From Sphaerobacteraceae bacterium (GTDB lineage Bacteria > Chloroflexota > Chloroflexia > Thermomicrobiales > Thermomicrobiaceae): a DNA stretch of 34,046 nucleotides. The notes under the pieces were generated by a model that was given only the letters and a program-made list of their open reading frames with translations, did not search any database and was not told the DNA's origin. The stretch spans positions 1 to 34,046 of the forward strand of contig REEK01000079.1 of NCBI GenBank assembly GCA_007695115.1, in the 5' to 3' direction. Numbering within the stretch: position 1 is the first letter of the stretch; every line of letters begins with the position of its first letter. Made by a program: the position numbers and the translations under genes. Positions 8,391-15,500 of this stretch are shown piece after piece.

Positions 8391-8430
8391 AAAATGGAAG
8401 ACCCGCCAGAACCAGGGAGGTTCGGCGGGT
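8391..8430 (-). terminator. Intrinsic terminator of map
   Basis: ACCCGCC (8401-8407) pairs with GGCGGGT (8424-8430), and inside it GAACC (8409-8413) pairs with GGTTC (8419-8423), with one bulged A and a five-base loop. On the minus strand the stem is followed by CTTCCATTTT. It ends the map transcript just before the pst operon promoter. Confidence 0.75.
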
Positions 8431-8472
8431 GAGAGGTCAATTTGAACGGAGGAGTGCCGCGAGACGTGACGA

Positions 8473-9228
8473 TCAGTCACCAAGATCGGTGAGGATTTCT
8501 GGGCCATTGTCAGTGATTGCAACGGTATGCTCGAACTGAGCCGAGAGGCTCCCATCGAGTGTCACCACCGTCCAGTTGTCACTGAGCGTCTCCCAGGCGG
8601 GGTCGCCAGCGGCGATCATCGGTTCGATCGTCAGCACCATGCCAGCCCGCAAACGCGGCCCCTGACCGGGACTACCATAGTGCGGCAGCAGGGGCTCTTC
8701 GTGGAGGTTGGTTCCGATTCCATGCCCGTACAGGTCACGAACCACTGAGAAGCCGGCAGATTCAACACAGTTCTGGATCGTTGCCGAGATATCGGTCAGC
8801 CGATTACCTGCCCGGGTCTTGTCGATCCCGGCATACAGAGCCTGCTTGCAAACGTCCATCAGCCGTTGAGCCTCATCGCTCACCGTACCGACGGGAAGGG
8901 AAATCGTTGCATCGCCATGGAACCCCCGGTGTTTGGCTCCAACATCAACGCTGATTATGTCACCTTCTTCGAGCGGCACATCGTTGGGAATCCCGTGAAC
9001 GATGACCGTATTCACCGAAGCACAGACCGTCGCCGGAAAGCCACGGTACCCCTTATAGGATGGCGTAGCGCCATGCTTTCTGATGTTCGCTTCAGCAATC
9101 TCGTCCAGTTGACGAGTGGTGACGCCGGGCGCGACGTGCTGACGCATCAGTTTGAGGGTCTCGGCGACGATCTGTCCGGCTTCACGCATCCGGTCGATCT
9201 GCTCCGGGCGCTTCAATCGCGTTCGCAC
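8473..9228 (-). CDS. map: Type I methionine aminopeptidase
   Basis: A 251-residue cytosolic metalloprotease that removes the initiator methionine from nascent proteins. The five metal ligands are visible: D95 and D106 in ISVDVGAKHRGFHGDA, H169 in GHGIGTNLHEEP, E202 in LTIEPM and E233 in FEHTVAI; the substrate-binding H78 is in IVHGIP. Length and ordering fit type Ia enzymes without extensions. The start is a GTG at 9228, with AAAGGA about ten bases upstream; there is no in-frame ATG nearby. It is monocistronic, divergent from rpiB and closed by its own terminator. Confidence 0.95.
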   Translation of the reverse strand: MRTRLKRPEQIDRMREAGQIVAETLKLMRQHVAPGVTTRQLDEIAEANIRKHGATPSYKGYRGFPATVCASVNTVIVHGIPNDVPLEEGDIISVDVGAKHRGFHGDATISLPVGTVSDEAQRLMDVCKQALYAGIDKTRAGNRLTDISATIQNCVESAGFSVVRDLYGHGIGTNLHEEPLLPHYGSPGQGPRLRAGMVLTIEPMIAAGDPAWETLSDNWTVVTLDGSLSAQFEHTVAITDNGPEILTDLGD

Positions 9229-9347
9229 GATGCGTCAATCCTTTCTGGCATGTCTGGTTCGCAGAGATTCCGGCTGGCGAGGTGTACGTTCTTTTAAAAG
9301 AAGGGCGCGGTCCAACGTCGGAAAGTCTAACACGCTCGATTTGCTGA

Positions 9348-9376
9348 TTGACCCCGTCGACTCGCGTGACTAATCT
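9348..9376 (+). promoter_or_regulatory. Promoter of rpiB
   Basis: TTGACC (9348-9353), a 17-base spacer and TAATCT (9371-9376), about 50 bases before the rpiB start. The -35 is strong and the -10 modest. Confidence 0.5.
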
Positions 9377-9429
9377 GAAATCATGCAGGTTCGATCAACT
9401 GCCCGCCCGGGAAAGAGAGCGAGACAGCG

Positions 9430-9924
9430 ATGAAGCTGATTGTTGGAGCAGATCACGCGGGATACGCGCTGAAAGTGATCGTCGTTGAGGCTCTGCGCGG
9501 CTGGGGCTACGAGGTAGAAGACGTTGGGACCCACTCCGAGGAACCGGTGGACTTCCCGGACATCACTCGCGCCGTATGCGATCCGGTACGACAAGGGAAC
9601 GCCGATCGTGGGATGCTCGTCTGCGGCACCGGGATTGGTGCGTCAATGGCCGCCAACAAGTTTCCGGGGATCCGGGCTGCACTGGCGCACGACATCTACT
9701 CGGCCCACCAGTGCGTGGAGCATGACGATGCCAATGTCCTCTGTCTGGGGGCCCAGATTGTTGGTGATCGGGTGGCGCTCGATCTTATCCGCACGTACCT
9801 GGCGGCGGAGCTGAGACCTGAAGAACAGTTTCAGCGAAGAATTGCCAAAATGGCACAACTTGAAAAAAGTGCAGCGGACGAGTTCAATGTTAGCAGGCAG
9901 AATCCGGACGCCCGGTCCGAATAG
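9430..9924 (+). CDS. rpiB: Ribose-5-phosphate isomerase B (RpiB/LacAB family)
   Basis: A 164-residue sugar-phosphate isomerase interconverting ribose-5-phosphate and ribulose-5-phosphate in the pentose phosphate pathway. The active-site motifs of the RpiB class are intact: GADHAG near the N-terminus (residues 6-11), catalytic C65 in the CGTGIG phosphate/anion-hole loop, and H98 in CVEHDDANVLCLG. The body length is usual, with a short polar tail. It stands alone, transcribed divergently from map. The ATG at 9430 lies behind a GA-rich region (AAAGAGAGCGAG). A LacA/LacB-like or allose-phosphate specificity cannot be excluded from sequence alone. Confidence 0.92.
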   Translation: MKLIVGADHAGYALKVIVVEALRGWGYEVEDVGTHSEEPVDFPDITRAVCDPVRQGNADRGMLVCGTGIGASMAANKFPGIRAALAHDIYSAHQCVEHDDANVLCLGAQIVGDRVALDLIRTYLAAELRPEEQFQRRIAKMAQLEKSAADEFNVSRQNPDARSE

Positions 9925-9983
9925 TGAACCAGGGAACGGATTTTGCTCACACGGATGGGAAACCGGAAGGTTTTCGCAGGAAT

Positions 9984-10000
9984 CGGGGAAGTGTTCCCCG
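9984..10000 (+). terminator. Short perfect hairpin after rpiB
   Basis: CGGGGAA (9984-9990) and TTCCCCG (9994-10000) form a 7-bp stem with a 3-base loop, 60 bases after the rpiB stop. No T-run follows, so a terminator role is uncertain. The rest of the 277-base gap holds only the next promoter. Confidence 0.35.
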
Positions 10001-10065
10001 TCGTACGCAGTACTTCGCGTGATGAGTCGGCAGAAACATACGCAAGGCAACAATCGGGCAAATCG

Positions 10066-10094
10066 TTGACCAGATAGCTACCTTGTGATATTGT
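10066..10094 (+). promoter_or_regulatory. Promoter of the first Asp-rich surface protein gene
   Basis: TTGACC (10066-10071), 17-base spacer, TATTGT (10089-10094). This implies an untranslated leader of about 100 bases before the ATG at 10202, the same geometry as at the two downstream paralogues. Confidence 0.6.
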
Positions 10095-10201
10095 GTCGCC
10101 AATCATGCGGAACTGGTGCGCATAAACGTGGTCTGGACTGTTTCTCAACTGGCGCTGGAGAAACATTGCACCGCAGCTTTTAGAAAGGGTAGGGACCCGA
10201 G

Positions 10202-10945
10202 ATGAAGCGTTTCTGGATTTCGATGATCGCAGCAGGATTGCTGACGATCGCCGCTATCGCTCCGGCCGCCGCCGATGAGCACTCCATGACGATCGACCTG
10301 GACGAGGTCGATGGCTCAGGTGTGTCCGGCACGGCAACAATGACTGAAACAGATGGTGAAACCACCGTCTCAATCGAACTCGATGGCACTCCGGAGGATG
10401 GCGTACACCCGGTTCACATCCACGCCGGAACCTGCGATGACCTCGGCGACGTGGTATTCCCACTCGAGGACGTCGTTGACGGTATGTCCGAATCAACCGT
10501 CGAAGCCTCGATCGATGACATCATGGCCGCCGATCACGCCATCAATGTCCACCTCTCGGAAGACGAGATGGATGTCTATGTCGCGTGTGGAAACATCGGT
10601 ACTGGCGATGAAGAAGACGACGCCGTCATGGATGACGATGCGGTAGCCGAGGACGACGACGATGCCGTGACGGATTATGACGACGACGCGGTAGCCGAGG
10701 ACGACGATGCAGCAGTTGAAGATGACGACGCTGCCGTGACCGATGACGATGACGCCGAAGCAGCCGACGATGCTGATGCGATCGCTGAAGAAGACGACGC
10801 AGCGGACGACGCTGAAGACCTCGTTCCTGCCACTGGTGGCGTTGCTGGATTCGGTGCCGAAGCCGGAATCCTGATGATGACGCTCGCCGCCGGCCTGACG
10901 CTGGGTGCAGGTGTTCTGATCCGCCGACGATCGCTTCAGATCTAG
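10202..10945 (+). CDS. Asp-rich anchored surface protein, paralogue 1
   Basis: A 247-residue exported protein of unrecognised function. Residues 1-24 are a signal peptide (MKRFWIS start, ending PAAA). Residues 25-132 form a small beta-rich domain with VHIHAGTC (H72, H74, C78), INVHLSEDE (H117) and VACG (C129), a His/Cys set that could bind a metal and faintly recalls CHRD or Cu/Zn-SOD-like folds. Residues 137-205 are a DDDDAV-type Asp-rich repeat. The end has VPATGG (208-213), a hydrophobic span (about 217-240) and RRR, a cell-surface anchoring layout reminiscent of LPXTG proteins. AAAGGGTAGGG lies before the ATG. It is first of three tandem paralogues, each with its own promoter. Architecture is seen; surface location and metal binding are inferred. 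Confidence 0.8.
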   Translation: MKRFWISMIAAGLLTIAAIAPAAADEHSMTIDLDEVDGSGVSGTATMTETDGETTVSIELDGTPEDGVHPVHIHAGTCDDLGDVVFPLEDVVDGMSESTVEASIDDIMAADHAINVHLSEDEMDVYVACGNIGTGDEEDDAVMDDDAVAEDDDDAVTDYDDDAVAEDDDAAVEDDDAAVTDDDDAEAADDADAIAEEDDAADDAEDLVPATGGVAGFGAEAGILMMTLAAGLTLGAGVLIRRRSLQI

Positions 10946-10957
10946 CATTCAAAGGCG

Positions 10958-10995
10958 GGTGCGGGGTCGCAGGGAGAGACAGGCGACCTCGCACC
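10958..10995 (+). terminator. Hairpin after Asp-rich paralogue 1
   Basis: GGTGCGGGGTCGC (10958-10970) pairs with GCGACCTCGCACC (10983-10995), 13 bp with one G-U, 12 bases after the stop. No T-run follows. Between it and the next promoter at 11216 I see nothing else supportable in this 411-base gene-free stretch. Confidence 0.5.
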
Positions 10996-11215
10996 ACCTG
11001 TTCAGCGCCAATCTGACAACACAGGGCCAGACACATCGAATGCCATTGACCTCGCAGACTTCTGCGGGGTCCACTTCGTTTATGTCGATATGTTCGAGCC
11101 GAAGGCTTGCCAATACTGCAGAAAGCGGCAGCCAGGCTTGCCCGCGCGGCCTGGGGAATCAGATGGTCGCATCCTGTATCCGCGACGATTTCCACGTCGT
11201 CTACCCGACGCACTA

Positions 11216-11244
11216 TTGCATGACGCGATAGAGCGTGCTAAGTT
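11216..11244 (+). promoter_or_regulatory. Promoter of the second Asp-rich surface protein gene
   Basis: TTGCAT (11216-11221), 17-base spacer, TAAGTT (11239-11244), giving a leader of about 110 bases to the ATG at 11357. Confidence 0.5.
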
Positions 11245-11356
11245 GTCTCCTGACGCGTAGGGAGGTCTGACCGAGGAGGGGCACGGTCAGGCAGGGAGGC
11301 GCGACATCGTTTCGTAATGGCGCCCCATGGATCACCAGGAAAGGGTACGGATCCCG

Positions 11357-12139
11357 ATGAAGCGCATCTGGGTTTCACTAGTAGCTGCCGCATTGCTGAC
11401 AGTTGCAGCGATCGCACCGGCAGCCGGACAGGACACCGTAACGATCGACATGCAGGAAGTTGACGATTCCGGACAGTCCGGAACGGCAAATATCACGTCC
11501 GACGGCGATCAGGTAGTCGTCTCCATCGAAATCGAGCCAGGTCCGGATGGTGAGCCACAGCCGGCTCACATCCACGAAGGCACCTGCCAGGATCTCGGTG
11601 ACGTTGCCTACCCGCTGGAAGATGTTGTTGACGGCGTTTCCGAATCGACTGCAGACGTCAGCATCGCTGACATTATCGCCAGCGACTACGCAATTGCTGT
11701 TCATCTCTCCGAAGATGAGATGGAGGTCATTGTCGCCTGTGGCACCACACCACAGATCGGTGGTGCACCAGCTGACGACGATGAAGCCGATGACGCAGTC
11801 GAAGACGATGATGCTGCCGAAGAAGATGACGATGCTGCCATGGATGACGACGACGACGCAGTCACGGACGACGAAGATGACGCCGTCACTGACGACCAGG
11901 ACGACGCTATGGTCGACGATGAGGACGACGCTGTCGCCGATGACGACGATGACATGGTCGAAGAAGATGACGATGCAGCAGTCGAAGACGATGATGCTGC
12001 TGACGACACCGAAGACCTCGTCCCGGCTACCGGTGGCGCAGGTATGGGTGCCGAGTCTGCTGTCATTCTGATGACCGTTCTCAGTGGCGCTGCCCTCGGT
12101 GGTGGCCTGCTGGTTCGCCGCCGGTTCGCGCAGGTCTAG
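11357..12139 (+). CDS. Asp-rich anchored surface protein, paralogue 2
   Basis: A 260-residue paralogue of the preceding gene with the same order of parts. The signal peptide is residues 1-25. The small domain keeps AHIHEGTC (H71, H73, C77), IAVHLSEDE (H116) and VACG (C128). The Asp-rich region spans about 140-220, and VPATGG, a hydrophobic span and RRR close the protein. The ATG at 11357 is chosen because MKRIWVS matches the paralogues' start and AAAGGGT precedes it; an ATG ten codons earlier would add an unrelated extension in front of the signal peptide. Its last 249 bases are almost identical to the last 249 of paralogue 3, although the N-terminal domains have diverged strongly. Function is not recognised. 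Confidence 0.8.
   Translation: MKRIWVSLVAAALLTVAAIAPAAGQDTVTIDMQEVDDSGQSGTANITSDGDQVVVSIEIEPGPDGEPQPAHIHEGTCQDLGDVAYPLEDVVDGVSESTADVSIADIIASDYAIAVHLSEDEMEVIVACGTTPQIGGAPADDDEADDAVEDDDAAEEDDDAAMDDDDDAVTDDEDDAVTDDQDDAMVDDEDDAVADDDDDMVEEDDDAAVEDDDAADDTEDLVPATGGAGMGAESAVILMTVLSGAALGGGLLVRRRFAQV
11891..12139 (+). repeat. 249-bp direct repeat, copy 1
   Basis: Aligns without gaps to 13054-13302, with nine differences counted by eye, including 130 identical bases in a row. It encodes the last acidic units, the VPATGG motif, the membrane span and the Arg tail. Confidence 0.9.
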
Positions 12140-12211
12140 TAGCGCAGAATCGCGGCACGTCCAGTAGCTGACAAATGTCTGGCAGCTCCCCAACTGGATA
12201 TTTCGAGCTCG

Positions 12212-12247
12212 ACGGCCTCGCATTCGTGCGAGGCCGTTGGCTATTTT
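12212..12247 (+). terminator. Intrinsic terminator of Asp-rich paralogue 2
   Basis: ACGGCCTCGC (12212-12221) pairs perfectly with GCGAGGCCGT (12228-12237), loop of 6, followed by TGGCTATTTT. It lies about 70 bases after the stop. The rest of the 311-base gap to 12451 contains only the next promoter. Confidence 0.75.
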
Positions 12248-12313
12248 CGGCCCCTGGAAACAACGATCTGTGCCAATGAGGCAGTATTCGGAGCAAAATC
12301 CCTCAGATCGGGA

Positions 12314-12342
12314 TTGAACGATTCACGGCGAGGTGTTATCGT
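12314..12342 (+). promoter_or_regulatory. Promoter of the third Asp-rich surface protein gene
   Basis: TTGAAC (12314-12319), 17-base spacer, TATCGT (12337-12342), about 108 bases before the ATG at 12451. Confidence 0.55.
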
Positions 12343-12450
12343 ATCGCGGACGGAGTATCACAAGGGCGGGCGGTGCTCGAGCGCGTACCGGTCTTCCAGA
12401 TGGCGCGGAAGACCGAGCTTCGAGTCGGAGTGAAAGGGTGGGTATTACCC

Positions 12451-13302
12451 ATGAAACGAATCTGGATTTCTCTAGTAGCAGCTGGGCTGCTCACAATTGC
12501 AGCCATTGCGCCGGCTGCTGGTCAGAACATCTTCAGTGTTGCACTGGATAGCGTAGATGATTCTGGCGTAAATGGCGGCGCCTCGATCCGCGGCGTTGAT
12601 GAGGGCGTGGAGATTACCGTCTTCATCAGCGGTGGCGACGAGGGCGGCGTGCACCCGGTAGCAGTGTACGAAGGCACCTGTGACGACCTGGGCGATGTCG
12701 TCTTCGAACTCGACGACATTGAAGATGGTGAGTCCGTCACCACCATTGATGACGTCATGCTTGGCGACATCATGAATGGTGAACACGCAATCAGTGTAGA
12801 CGCATCTGAAGATGATGATGCTGCCGTCATGTGCGGCAACGTCCCGGCCGTCGAAGGTCTTGACACCTCAGACGACGATGATGCAGTCGACGATGATGAC
12901 GCCGCCATGGACGACGATGACGACGCCGCCATGGACGACGATGATGACGCCGTCGTTGATGACGACGACGACGCAGTCACGGACGACGATGATGACGCCG
13001 TCGTTGACGATGACGACGACGCAGTCACGGACGACGATGATGACGCCGTCGTTGACGACCAGGACGACGCCATGGTCGACGATGAGGACGACGCTGTCAC
13101 CGATGACGACGATGACATGGTCGAAGAAGATGACGATACAGCAGTCGAAGACGATGATGCTGCTGACGACACCGAAGACCTCGTCCCGGCTACCGGTGGC
13201 GCAGGTATGGGTGCCGAGTCTGCTGTCATTCTGATGACCGTTCTCAGTGGCGCTGCCCTCGGTGGTGGTCTGCTGGTTCGTCGCCGGTTCTCCCAGGCAT
13301 AG
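12451..13302 (+). CDS. Asp-rich anchored surface protein, paralogue 3 (diverged domain)
   Basis: A 283-residue third member. The signal peptide (1-25) and the anchor (VPATGG, hydrophobic span, RRR-type tail) are conserved, and EGTC (C77) and CG (C128) remain. The HIH pair has become AVY and the later VH has become VD, so the putative metal ligands of the other two copies are lost. Its Asp-rich region is the longest of the three (about 139-250), with clear 8-residue units such as DDDDDAVV and DDDDDAVT encoded by 24-bp repeats. The ATG at 12451 follows AAAGGGTGGG and matches the paralogues; an earlier in-frame start would add 26 unrelated residues. Function is unknown. The repeat length suggests ongoing copy-number change. 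Confidence 0.8.
   Translation: MKRIWISLVAAGLLTIAAIAPAAGQNIFSVALDSVDDSGVNGGASIRGVDEGVEITVFISGGDEGGVHPVAVYEGTCDDLGDVVFELDDIEDGESVTTIDDVMLGDIMNGEHAISVDASEDDDAAVMCGNVPAVEGLDTSDDDDAVDDDDAAMDDDDDAAMDDDDDAVVDDDDDAVTDDDDDAVVDDDDDAVTDDDDDAVVDDQDDAMVDDEDDAVTDDDDDMVEEDDDTAVEDDDAADDTEDLVPATGGAGMGAESAVILMTVLSGAALGGGLLVRRRFSQA
12958..13053 (+). repeat. Tandem 48-bp repeat in the Asp-rich region
   Basis: 12958-13005 and 13006-13053 are adjacent 48-bp units differing at two bases. Each encodes two 8-residue Asp units, one ending AVT and one ending AVV. They lie inside a longer run of 24-bp units starting near 12890. Confidence 0.9.
13054..13302 (+). repeat. 249-bp direct repeat, copy 2
   Basis: Near-identical partner of 11891-12139, in the same frame and ending at the stop codon. 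Confidence 0.9.
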
Positions 13303-13318
13303 ATTCGATCCAGGAGTC

Positions 13319-13349
13319 GGAACGTCGGGTTGAAAATACCCGGCGTTCC
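13319..13349 (+). terminator. Hairpin after Asp-rich paralogue 3
   Basis: GGAACGTCGGGT (13319-13330) pairs with ACCCGGCGTTCC (13338-13349), 12 bp with one G-U. A second stem follows at 13356-13381 (GGGCCTC/GAGGCCC). Neither has a T-run. Confidence 0.55.
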
Positions 13350-13442
13350 AGTCCCGGGCCTCGCGCCAGTTTCTGAGGCCCACACCGTCCCGATCGAACT
13401 CGATGCCACGTCGCACCTTGTCTGAATCAATAACGAACTGCT

Positions 13443-13471
13443 AATGGCCCCGCGTTGCGACAGGGGCCATT
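13443..13471 (+). terminator. Third hairpin of the 13303-13620 gap
   Basis: AATGGCCCC (13443-13451) pairs perfectly with GGGGCCATT (13463-13471), followed by GTCTTGC. With the two stems upstream it makes a run of three hairpins between the surface-protein cluster and the next gene. Confidence 0.5.
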
Positions 13472-13517
13472 GTCTTGCCCGGGTTTCTATCAATCGGATA
13501 CCCGGCAACGCCATCCC

Positions 13518-13546
13518 TGCACAAGTTCTCTCAATCAGGCTACAAT
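13518..13546 (+). promoter_or_regulatory. Promoter of the gene at 13621
   Basis: TGCACA (13518-13523), 17-base spacer, TACAAT (13541-13546), 75 bases upstream of the start. The -10 is strong and the -35 partial. Confidence 0.45.
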
Positions 13547-13620
13547 CTTCTGCGAGCGGATGGATCGACAGCGTCAGCTCCGGCACAGCGCGGCACCCGG
13601 GCCAGGAAGGTTTCAGAGTT

Positions 13621-14028
13621 ATGTCATTTCTGCGACGAAGCACAACGGCGACACCAGACGAGCCACAGCGCACCGGCCCCAGCAAACCGGGAGCGATGCT
13701 ATTCACCCTTCGGTCAGTGCCGAGACACTATCACGCCCTGAAGGCGGCGATCGAATCGACCGGAGAAGCGACCGTGTACTTCGGCGAGGCACTCGCCTAT
13801 ATCCGCGGAAAAGGGATCTCTCTGTTCAGGGTTGAGGCGACGGGAACTGACTTCGTAGACAATCTGTTCGAGACGTGGCGAGAGTTGGAATGGAACGAGG
13901 CGTTCCGATTCGACGTCACCTTCTACATTCACAATACCGAGTATGTCGATAGTCTGCGAGGCTACTCACCAGAGCAGGTGAAAGAGCTGATCAGCAGCAA
14001 GTCACCGACGTTCACCGAGAAAAAGTAA
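13621..14028 (+). CDS. Unknown protein, 135 residues
   Basis: I do not recognise this family. Residues 1-28 are polar and probably disordered. From residue 29 (MLFTLRS) the protein looks like one compact alpha/beta domain: ALKAAIESTGEATVYFGEALAYIRGKGISLFRVE, then FVDNLFETWRELEWNEAFRFDVTFYIHN, ending in a helical VDSLRGYSPEQVKELIS. There is no signal peptide or membrane span. The ATG at 13621 lies behind AGGAAGG and a promoter; an open extension upstream to 13444 reads through a hairpin and is rejected. It converges with the HD-domain gene, with 19 bases between the stops. Coding character is convincing; function is open. Confidence 0.7.
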   Translation: MSFLRRSTTATPDEPQRTGPSKPGAMLFTLRSVPRHYHALKAAIESTGEATVYFGEALAYIRGKGISLFRVEATGTDFVDNLFETWRELEWNEAFRFDVTFYIHNTEYVDSLRGYSPEQVKELISSKSPTFTEKK

Positions 14029-14047
14029 GCTCCTCCGTTGCAGATCG

Positions 14048-15379
14048 TCAGCTGGGCCAGGTCTCCAGTCGCGACATCCCCATGAGCGGAAACAGGAGCG
14101 ACTCCCACCGCTTTGCGACTTCGTCGCGCAGTCGCTCCGTTGTCACGATACGGATCAGTCGACGGTGCTCTTCGTAGCGCTTGAAATCGTCATCCGCCAG
14201 ACCAACCACATCCACCCAGGGCATCAACTCTCGAAATCCGATCGGCGGTCGGTCAAACTGGACCCAGACCGAGGTCTTCCACTTCTCCGGTTTCGGAATG
14301 TCGATCAGCACTTCATGCTCGCCAATCTCCGTGCCGAGCTGGAATGACAACGCAGCGGTCATCGAGAGCTCCAGTCGACGTCGTGCCGCCGGCTGGTAGA
14401 ACAATCCACCCAGATATTCATAGAGATCGGACGCTCTGGCGCTGATCTCAACCGCTCGCTTGTGAATAGCTCGTGATTCCAGGGAATTGACCAGCGCGCG
14501 GGTCTGAGACGGCATGTCGGCCTCACGGAATCGCTGGATCAACGACACATCATCCAGATGGGTCAGCTCCTCGGCAGTAATCGAGCCGAGAATAATCGCC
14601 TCCTGCACCGCTCTGAGCAGCATCACCATGCAGGCACGATTGGTATGGTGCCAGTAGACGTTATCGAACATCTCCTGCCGGGCGTTGATCAACGAATGCA
14701 GCGGGCTGACGCCTTTCTCGCCGACAACAATCTGACGCCTTCCCTCGACCTCTGCCACACGCAACGCATCCATGAGACGTGCCGTGTCGACGCCGCCATA
14801 CGGTACGTTGCACCCCTTCGCATCGCGGGGAAGGTAGTCGAGCTTGTCGACATCGAGCGGACCACTCAGCAGCCCGCGCAGGAGATCGAACTCCGGTTCC
14901 GGATCAACAGTTGGATCGATCAGCTCCATAACGTCGTCCGGATCTACCTGCCAGTCACGCTCAAGTACGCTCGAGACCTCTTCTGAGCCAATCACCTGAC
15001 GGGCGACCGTCTCATGGGGCAGCACCGGATCACCGAGTTCCTCGATGGCGTGGCTGAACGGATAGTGGCCGATATCGTGGAGCAGCGCTGCAGCCGAGGC
15101 AACCCGGATGGATTCATCAGAAATTCCAATCCCCGGGCAGGAGCGCATTAGCGAATCGATCGCCTGACGCATGAGGTGATAGACGCCCAGCGAGTGCTCG
15201 AAGCGGGTGTGTTTGGCGCCCGGCCAGACTTTGCTTACGAACCCAAGCTGTTGAATCCGGTCCAGACGGAGAAATGGCTGCGTACCGATGAGTTGAACCG
15301 TCGGTGCATCGAGTGGGATACGATCATGGAGGGTATCCCGGATCGTGGTGGAGGCGCGCATCGTACCTGACTCGCTCAC
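14048..15379 (-). CDS. HD-domain phosphohydrolase (dNTPase/SAMHD1-like)
   Basis: A 443-residue cytosolic protein of the HD superfamily group that includes dGTPases and SAMHD1-like enzymes. The metal-binding residues are in order: H62 (TRFEHSLGVYHL), H101-D102 (LLHDIGHYPFSH) and D176 in GPLDVDKLDYLPRDA. The opening RDTLHDRIPLD and FLRLDRIQQLG are typical of this branch. Hydrolysis of (deoxy)nucleoside triphosphates is the family expectation, but the actual substrate is not determined by sequence. The GTG at 15379 is chosen because GGGAG lies seven bases upstream; an ATG six codons later is the alternative. It is divergent from proline dehydrogenase. Confidence 0.88.
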   Translation of the reverse strand: MSESGTMRASTTIRDTLHDRIPLDAPTVQLIGTQPFLRLDRIQQLGFVSKVWPGAKHTRFEHSLGVYHLMRQAIDSLMRSCPGIGISDESIRVASAAALLHDIGHYPFSHAIEELGDPVLPHETVARQVIGSEEVSSVLERDWQVDPDDVMELIDPTVDPEPEFDLLRGLLSGPLDVDKLDYLPRDAKGCNVPYGGVDTARLMDALRVAEVEGRRQIVVGEKGVSPLHSLINARQEMFDNVYWHHTNRACMVMLLRAVQEAIILGSITAEELTHLDDVSLIQRFREADMPSQTRALVNSLESRAIHKRAVEISARASDLYEYLGGLFYQPAARRRLELSMTAALSFQLGTEIGEHEVLIDIPKPEKWKTSVWVQFDRPPIGFRELMPWVDVVGLADDDFKRYEEHRRLIRIVTTERLRDEVAKRWESLLFPLMGMSRLETWPS

Positions 15380-15500
15380 TACACTGCTCCCGGGCTCTGA
15401 TTCAAGCGGCAGGTGACGTCGATAAACGTAGCCAGCCGCGTGCTAAACTCCAGTTGGACGCTGGCGTCCTGGTCGGCTCGAAGGATCGAAGGGGAATGAC

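Noticed and set aside
12890-13102. CRISPR-like regular repeats
   Set aside because: Units are 24/48 bp, contiguous without spacers, in frame and encode Asp repeats.
13444-13620. A 59-residue extension of the 135-residue unknown protein
   Set aside because: It would start within a hairpin and precede the likely promoter; the internal ATG has a ribosome site.
12522-13706. Long Ser-rich open frame on the minus strand across the Asp-rich genes
   Set aside because: Runs of Ser codons are just the complement of GAC/GAT repeats; the plus strand has signal peptide, domain and anchor.
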